In this document: positions 59,685-64,000 of the stretch, in pieces
Position numbering within the stretch: position 1 is the first letter of the stretch
Layout of the letters: each line of letters opens with the position of its first letter
Assembly: GCF_900240995.1 (NCBI RefSeq)
Contig: NZ_LT965953.1
Coordinates: 1,685,018 to 1,749,017 of the forward strand
DNA: 64,000 nucleotides
Reading direction: 5' to 3'
Origin: Bacillus sp. Marseille-P3661
Lineage (GTDB): Bacteria > Bacillota > Bacilli > Bacillales > Bacillaceae_J
Program-made: the position numbers and the translations under genes
Notes under the pieces: generated by a model
Seen by the model: only the letters and a program-made list of their open reading frames with translations
Database searches by the model: none
Told to the model about the DNA's origin: nothing

Positions 59685-60728
59685 GTGGTTTATGACGTTA
59701 TCGTGGTCGGTGGAGGCCAAGCGGGGCTGTCAATGGGATATTATTTAAAAAAGTCTACTTTATCGTTTCTTATACTTGATAACCATGAGCGAATTGGAGA
59801 TGTTTGGCGAAAAAGATATGATTCTTTAGTATTATTTACTCCCCGTTTATATAGTTCTTTACATGGATTAGCACTGTATGGCGATCCGGTTGGGTTTCCA
59901 ACCAAGAATGAAATTGCAGATTACCTAGAGCGTTACGTCCAGACATTTGATTTACCCATCCAGCTGAATACTGAAGTCAGCAAGATAACGAAACAAGGGT
60001 CTATATTCTTGCTCGAAACACAGTCTTCGGTACTTGAAGCAAAAAACGTTGTAATTACATCAGGACCTTTTCACAATCCCAATATCCCCTCCTTTTCAAA
60101 TCAACTTTCAAAGGATGTGGTCCAACTACATTCTTCACAATATAAAAATCCCTCTCAATTAAAAGAGGGGAATGTATTAGTCGTTGGCGGGGGAAATTCT
60201 GGCTCTCAAATAGCAGTCGAACTTTCTGAATACCACGATACGTACCTCTCAAGTAGTCAGCCATTTCGATTCTTACCATTAACTTTATTAAAAAGGAGTA
60301 TATTTGAGTGGTTCGATAAATTAGGAATTTTACAAGCAAATACCTCTTCCTTTATTGGAAAACGAATTCAGAGTCAAGGAGATCCTATATTTGGGTATGA
60401 GTTAAAAGAAAGATTAAAAAGTAAACAAATAACATTAAAGTGCAGAACGGTGGAAGCAGATGATCAATTTATTTATTTTAATGATCATTCCTCATTAAAA
60501 GTTGATAATTTGATTTGGTCAACTGGATTTTTACCTAATTACTCTTGGATTGATCTTCCTAACCTTCTTTATTCGAATGGGAAAGTACATCATAAGCGCG
60601 GAATTACATCCATTGATGGCCTTTATTTTCTCGGGTTACCATGGCAACACCGTAGAGGCTCTGCTTTAGTACTAGGTGTTGGAGATGATGCAAAGTTTCT
60701 ATATGAACACATTAAACAAAGGGCTTGA
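59685..60728 (+). CDS. Flavin-containing monooxygenase-like NAD(P)-binding oxidoreductase (CzcO type)
   Basis: The 347-residue flavoprotein has an N-terminal FAD motif (VIVVGGGQAGLSMGYYL), the FMO/CzcO block HERIGDVWRKRYDSLVLFTP, a second Rossmann site VLVVGGGNSGSQIAVELS, and the C-terminal segment SIDGLYFLGLPWQHRRGSAL. It probably oxygenates or reduces a small molecule; the substrate is unknown. I choose the GTG at 59685 following AAGAGGTG; a longer frame from 59529 contains part of a dispersed repeat and no ribosome binding site. Confidence 0.85.
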   Translation: MVYDVIVVGGGQAGLSMGYYLKKSTLSFLILDNHERIGDVWRKRYDSLVLFTPRLYSSLHGLALYGDPVGFPTKNEIADYLERYVQTFDLPIQLNTEVSKITKQGSIFLLETQSSVLEAKNVVITSGPFHNPNIPSFSNQLSKDVVQLHSSQYKNPSQLKEGNVLVVGGGNSGSQIAVELSEYHDTYLSSSQPFRFLPLTLLKRSIFEWFDKLGILQANTSSFIGKRIQSQGDPIFGYELKERLKSKQITLKCRTVEADDQFIYFNDHSSLKVDNLIWSTGFLPNYSWIDLPNLLYSNGKVHHKRGITSIDGLYFLGLPWQHRRGSALVLGVGDDAKFLYEHIKQRA

Positions 60729-60743
60729 TCCACAGTACAAAAA

Positions 60744-60779
60744 AAGCACCAATCATCACTTTATGGACAATTGGTGCTT
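60744..60779 (+). terminator. Terminator of the monooxygenase gene
   Basis: AAGCACCAAT / ATTGGTGCTT with a 16-nt loop, followed by GATCTTTTAC. Confidence 0.7.
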
Positions 60780-60891
60780 GATCTTTTACAATTTGTTATT
60801 ATGTTTTAAACAGAAACTGCCTAATTGTTCTTATGGTATTAAAACAATAGGATCACTTACAAAACCTCACAGATCTTTCCTTGCAGAAACA

Positions 60892-62295
60892 CTATTCCAC
60901 CATTATAGGTATTTTAACAACGAAGGTACTACCCTTGCCCACTTCACTGGAAACCTGAATAGTACCCTTATGGTTCTCTACAATCCATTTCGCGATCGAA
61001 AGTCCAAGTCCATGCCCTCCAGCATAGCGGGTCCTTGCTTGATCCACCCGATAAAAGCGTTCGAAGATTCGACCATAATCCTCTGGATTAATGCCAATCC
61101 CTGTATCTCTCATAGTTAAATACAATTCTTTTCCCCGAATCGAAAGAAAGAGAAACGCCTTGCCGCCATTTGGAGTATATTTGATTGAATTGTCCAATAA
61201 AATATAAAGTAATTGCGTTAACCTTTGGGAATCTCCATTTACTATTACTGTTTTAGGGGCATCGAAATGAAGTTTAATTTGTTTGGTTTCGGCCAACGCT
61301 CGTACAGATTCAACTGCCTCCTCTGCAATCGGACGAAAATCAAACCTTTCATTCACGAGCTCGACGGTTCCCGAATCCGACCGTGCCAATGTCAATAAAT
61401 CACCCACCAGCCCCGACATTCTTTTCACTTCATTTTTCATATTAAAAAGGAGTTTATGTGCATATTCCTCTTTTTGCAACTCCAACGTCATTTCCAATGC
61501 ATTGATTGATGAAAGTAATACACTTAAGGGCGTTCGTAATTCATGCGAAGCATCAGCGACAAATTCACGTTGTCTAGAAAAAGCACGGGTAATTGGAACC
61601 ATCGCCTTTTTGGACATAAAGTAACTGATTACAAGAGCCACACCTAAAAAAAGAACGGCTAAGCCTGTTAGAATTACGGGCAGCATTTTAAAAAATGAAT
61701 AAGCAAACGAAACCTCCTTACCAATATAAAGTATACCAACCGCTTTTCTATTATAGTAAATAGGCTCCCCAGCGATCATTAACCGAATAGTATCCGTTCT
61801 TTGAGTGGGGTGAAACTCATCCCTTCTCGATTTATTAGTTGGTTTCCTTTCAAAAAAATTAACTTCAAACGTTTCTTGAAGAATTTCATTTCTCCCTGGA
61901 TTCCAACCCGAAATTGCGGTTAAAATTGGCGTTCGGAGCTCTGGAATAAGCTCATCTCCTAGCACCAACTCTTCCGAAAGATTTACAACATAAAAGAAAA
62001 ATTGATCAACATCTTTTACAAGTGACTCTTGGTTACGAAACTCTAAATCACCTCTATGATTTTGATATCGTAAATATTCCTCAATGTTTCTCGCTTCCTG
62101 TTGCACACTAGATATCAATTCACGTTCTTGGTCCTTGAAGATCGTTAGGTACAGAATTGAATAAACAACAATGATAAAAAGGACGAGGAAAAGCATAAGT
62201 AAACCACTGTATAATAAGGTTAATCGAAATTGTGTTCTTTCAAAAATGTCTCTTTTACGAAAAAAATGGATGGAGGAGCGACTTTTAGCTCTCAA
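60892..62295 (-). CDS. Sensor histidine kinase (two-component system 3)
   Basis: The 467-residue kinase has two membrane helices (about 24-50 and 205-225) around a large extracellular domain (about 155 residues), a linker, the H-box [16 protein letters not shown] with His251, and N (LDNSIKYTPN), G1 (RDTGIGINPED), F (FERFYRVDQARTR) and G2 ([14 protein letters not shown]) boxes. I place the start at the TTG at 62295 after AGGGGGGTG, overlapping the regulator stop by 11 bp; the longer frame from 62343 is unlikely. Confidence 0.88.
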   Translation of the reverse strand: MRAKSRSSIHFFRKRDIFERTQFRLTLLYSGLLMLFLVLFIIVVYSILYLTIFKDQERELISSVQQEARNIEEYLRYQNHRGDLEFRNQESLVKDVDQFFFYVVNLSEELVLGDELIPELRTPILTAISGWNPGRNEILQETFEVNFFERKPTNKSRRDEFHPTQRTDTIRLMIAGEPIYYNRKAVGILYIGKEVSFAYSFFKMLPVILTGLAVLFLGVALVISYFMSKKAMVPITRAFSRQREFVADASHELRTPLSVLLSSINALEMTLELQKEEYAHKLLFNMKNEVKRMSGLVGDLLTLARSDSGTVELVNERFDFRPIAEEAVESVRALAETKQIKLHFDAPKTVIVNGDSQRLTQLLYILLDNSIKYTPNGGKAFLFLSIRGKELYLTMRDTGIGINPEDYGRIFERFYRVDQARTRYAGGHGLGLSIAKWIVENHKGTIQVSSEVGKGSTFVVKIPIMVE

Positions 62296-62959
62296 CTTTA
62301 TAGCCCACCCCCCTAATACTTTGGAGTAAATCCTGTTTTCCAACTATATTTAATTTTTTTCGAAGTAATTTAATCGTTGCATCAATAGTTTTTGTCGATA
62401 CATCGGCATCAAAGCCCCAGATTCGATCAAGAATTACCTCTCGCGGAAGAACTTGTCCTTTATTTTGAACTAACAAATCTAGTAATTGGAATTCACGTGG
62501 ACTTAACTGAATTTCCTCTTTGCCCTGAATAACTTTTTGACTCGTTCGATTAATGACCAAGCCATGAATAGCAATCTGATCCTCTATTATTGGGGCATAG
62601 TTACGACGTGTAAGTGCACGTAAGCGAGCAAGGAGCTCCTCGATTTCAAATGGCTTGATGAGATAATCATCGGCTCCCGCATCTAAACCGTTAATGCGAT
62701 CTTCCACTGCATCCTTTGCAGTTAACATTAAGATTGCCCTGGAGTAGCCCTCGCTTCTAAGTTTTCGGCAAACGGAGGTACCATCTCCGTTCGGCATCAT
62801 CCAGTCCAATATTAAAACATCATAATAGGATACTTTGACATATTCATATGCATCTTCTCCATCCATCACCCAATCAACCTTGTAGCCAGCCTTCTTCATT
62901 AACATAAAGCGAATTAATTCACCAAGCTGCAGATCGTCCTCTGCTAATAGAATATTCAA
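62285..62959 (-). CDS. OmpR-family response regulator (two-component system 3)
   Basis: The 224-residue regulator has phospho-acceptor Asp52 (VLILDWMMPNGDG), conserved Lys in DDYLIKPFEIEELLARL, and an OmpR winged helix (QLSPREFQLLDLLVQNKGQV, KTIDATIKLLRKKLNIVGK). The TTG at 62959 (MNILLAEDD) has AGAGGTG 6 nt upstream and is preferred to a GTG at 62968. It precedes and overlaps the kinase gene. Confidence 0.88.
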   Translation of the reverse strand: MNILLAEDDLQLGELIRFMLMKKAGYKVDWVMDGEDAYEYVKVSYYDVLILDWMMPNGDGTSVCRKLRSEGYSRAILMLTAKDAVEDRINGLDAGADDYLIKPFEIEELLARLRALTRRNYAPIIEDQIAIHGLVINRTSQKVIQGKEEIQLSPREFQLLDLLVQNKGQVLPREVILDRIWGFDADVSTKTIDATIKLLRKKLNIVGKQDLLQSIRGVGYKVES

Positions 62960-63121
62960 GTTACACACCTCTTTTTTTACCAGTCAATATTATTTCTATT
63001 AATACTACTCTTATAAACACTTTAAGGAAAGATAAATGGCATGAAAAACAATAAACAATACCCACCGCAACGCAGGTTACGGTGGATATTAAATAGAGAG
63101 GAAATTTCGTGCAGATTTATT

Positions 63122-63625
63122 TTAATTCGAAACGATGAAAATTTGATGAAAAATAGAAAAATACACCCAAGGTACCTGAGTGAATTCGAAATAAACTTGT
63201 GGAATCCCTACGTTAAACACGAAATTACTGACGATATAATAACCTGCTAAGAGGGATTGACCAACTAGTAAAAATCCTAAAATTATCGATGGAATCCATT
63301 TGACTCTGGCCACAAACCCCTTTATTTTTCGATGAGCAAAGCTTTCTTTGCATATAGTAAGGGAAGTCAATAAAGATTGAACCAAAATATATGATGCCAA
63401 CACACTAGCTGTAACCATAATTGCCCGTTCATTACCAAGATAGATCGGTAATGCTAGGGCAGCAATAAAAGACAGAGCCCATAAAAGTTCAAGAGCGCGG
63501 CGGATCCACAACAACATTGAAACAGCAATTAGACCTATAACAATATATAACATCAACCTATAGTTGTAAGTAGAAACAAAGTAAAAAGCTCCAATTGCCG
63601 CTATTAACGTTACTGTATCACACAC
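63122..63625 (-). pseudogene. M50-type membrane metalloprotease remnant, C-terminal part
   Basis: The 167-residue, hydrophobic frame (LMLYIVIGLIAVSMLLWIRR, LLWALSFIAALALPIYLGNE, then VKWIPSIILGFLLVGQSLLA and AGYYI) matches the downstream part of the Bacillus M50B-type membrane peptidase family. It begins in a frame different from the N-terminal part at 63610-63849. The frames can be joined by a single-base change near 63670: the alternative frame there reads ETAYSQTFKHTFISYVCDT. The intact protein would be about 240 residues. Confidence 0.75.
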
Positions 63626-63849
63626 ATATGAAATAAACGTATGTTTGAATGTTTGCGAGTAAGCAGTCTCCAGGCATCGCCTTTTTTTAACAACTTGATT
63701 TGATTGCTTTTCCCTCCAGACAAAAGGACCCTACTCACTTCATGAAGCAGCGAATAAAAGTTCAAAAGATACGTTCGAACATAAGGTAGTTTAGTTACAA
63801 CAAACGCTGCCGCCATGTAAACAATAATTGTCAATGAATGCATCTTCAT
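63610..63849 (-). pseudogene. M50-type membrane metalloprotease remnant, N-terminal part
   Basis: The frame contains the first membrane helix (LTIIVYMAAAFVVTKLPYVR) and the zinc-site region LLHEVSRVLLSGGKSNQIKL. In active M50B proteins this reads HExxH (typically HEAGHA); here the second His is Arg, so the zinc site is broken even without the frame change. After GDAWRLL the frame leaves the family pattern and stops. The damage at both places suggests an old pseudogene, not a sequencing error. Confidence 0.75.
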
Positions 63850-63930
63850 TATTCTCCTTTCTTTTTAATAAGAAAAGGAAGCACCAAAGAATGAAATGGT
63901 ACTTCCTCCTAGGTCATACATAAACTTGCT

Positions 63931-64000
63931 TTACGATAGTGCCTCTTTTTCACTTTTTAATTTCACTAATTCTCTATTTAATTCTTCCTCGTTTACATAA
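63931..64000 (-). CDS. C-terminal fragment of a charged protein at the window edge
   Basis: Only the last 22 codons lie in the window, ending with stop TAA (63931-63933). They read YVNEEELNRELVKLKSEKEA, then LS, a strongly charged helical tail. It could be the end of a coiled-coil or small regulatory protein. No function can be assigned. Confidence 0.4.
   Translation of the reverse strand, partial: YVNEEELNRELVKLKSEKEALS

Noticed and set aside
63041-63250. 69-codon plus-strand frame
   Set aside because: It lies antisense to the M50-type remnant and has no ribosome binding site.

Overview
The window comes from a low-GC, endospore-forming member of the Bacillota, most probably a Bacillus sensu lato species. 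The reasons are two spore germinant-receptor operons, a cluster of spore-coat-like small genes with two Hsp20 proteins, an aa3-type menaquinol oxidase (qoxABCD), a ytbE-ytbD-ytcD block arranged as in Bacillus subtilis, strong GGAGG ribosome binding sites, and CcpA (cre)-like sites. No rRNA, tRNA or phage was seen.

Layout. 0-1 kb: the end of an IS3-type element beside two truncated siderophore-transporter genes that meet head to head. 1-13 kb: a mixed housekeeping and accessory stretch. It holds a PPOX flavoprotein, ytbE/ytbD/ytcD, a double VOC protein, a DUF1801 protein, an AlkD-like repair protein, a WG-repeat protein, a YeiH-type exporter, guanine deaminase, and a LysR regulator divergent from an SDR. 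13.4-15.0 kb: a non-coding array of about 30 units of 52 bp, each containing an inverted repeat, lying between two convergent genes. 15-28 kb: a carbohydrate catabolic island. It holds a ribose-type ABC importer (binding protein, double ATPase, two permeases), a split transketolase, a zinc alcohol dehydrogenase, an SDR, an AraC-type regulator, an aldehyde dehydrogenase and a 6-phosphofructokinase. Two of its promoters share an almost identical pair of direct repeats placed over the -35 region, and three transcription units carry cre-like sites. I infer that the AraC protein activates these genes and CcpA represses them.

28-34 kb: a YidC-type insertase translationally coupled to a two-component system, a broken HTH gene, a tiny membrane peptide and copC-copD. 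34-42 kb: two convergent germinant-receptor operons, one ordered A-B-C-D and the other B-A-C-D, each ending in a small two-helix D-type subunit. 42-46 kb: an NlpC/P60-SLH endopeptidase and a second two-component system. 46-50.6 kb: qoxDCBA. 51-53 kb: an IS110/IS1111-type element whose 3' non-coding end carries a long inverted repeat consistent with a bridge RNA. 53-57.5 kb: a DegV protein and the spore-envelope cluster. 57.7-64 kb: a DUF421 protein, a decayed 1.2-kb stretch, a flavin monooxygenase-like protein, a third two-component system, and a frameshifted M50-type protease remnant.

A short dispersed motif around GGGACAGGTCC/GGACCTGTCCC recurs in at least eight intergenic places, once as a perfect 22-bp stem. 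The IS110-type element appears to sit inside one copy. Start codons were revised where a clear ribosome binding site supports a different start from the longest open frame. Everything here comes from reading the sequence; no database search was run.
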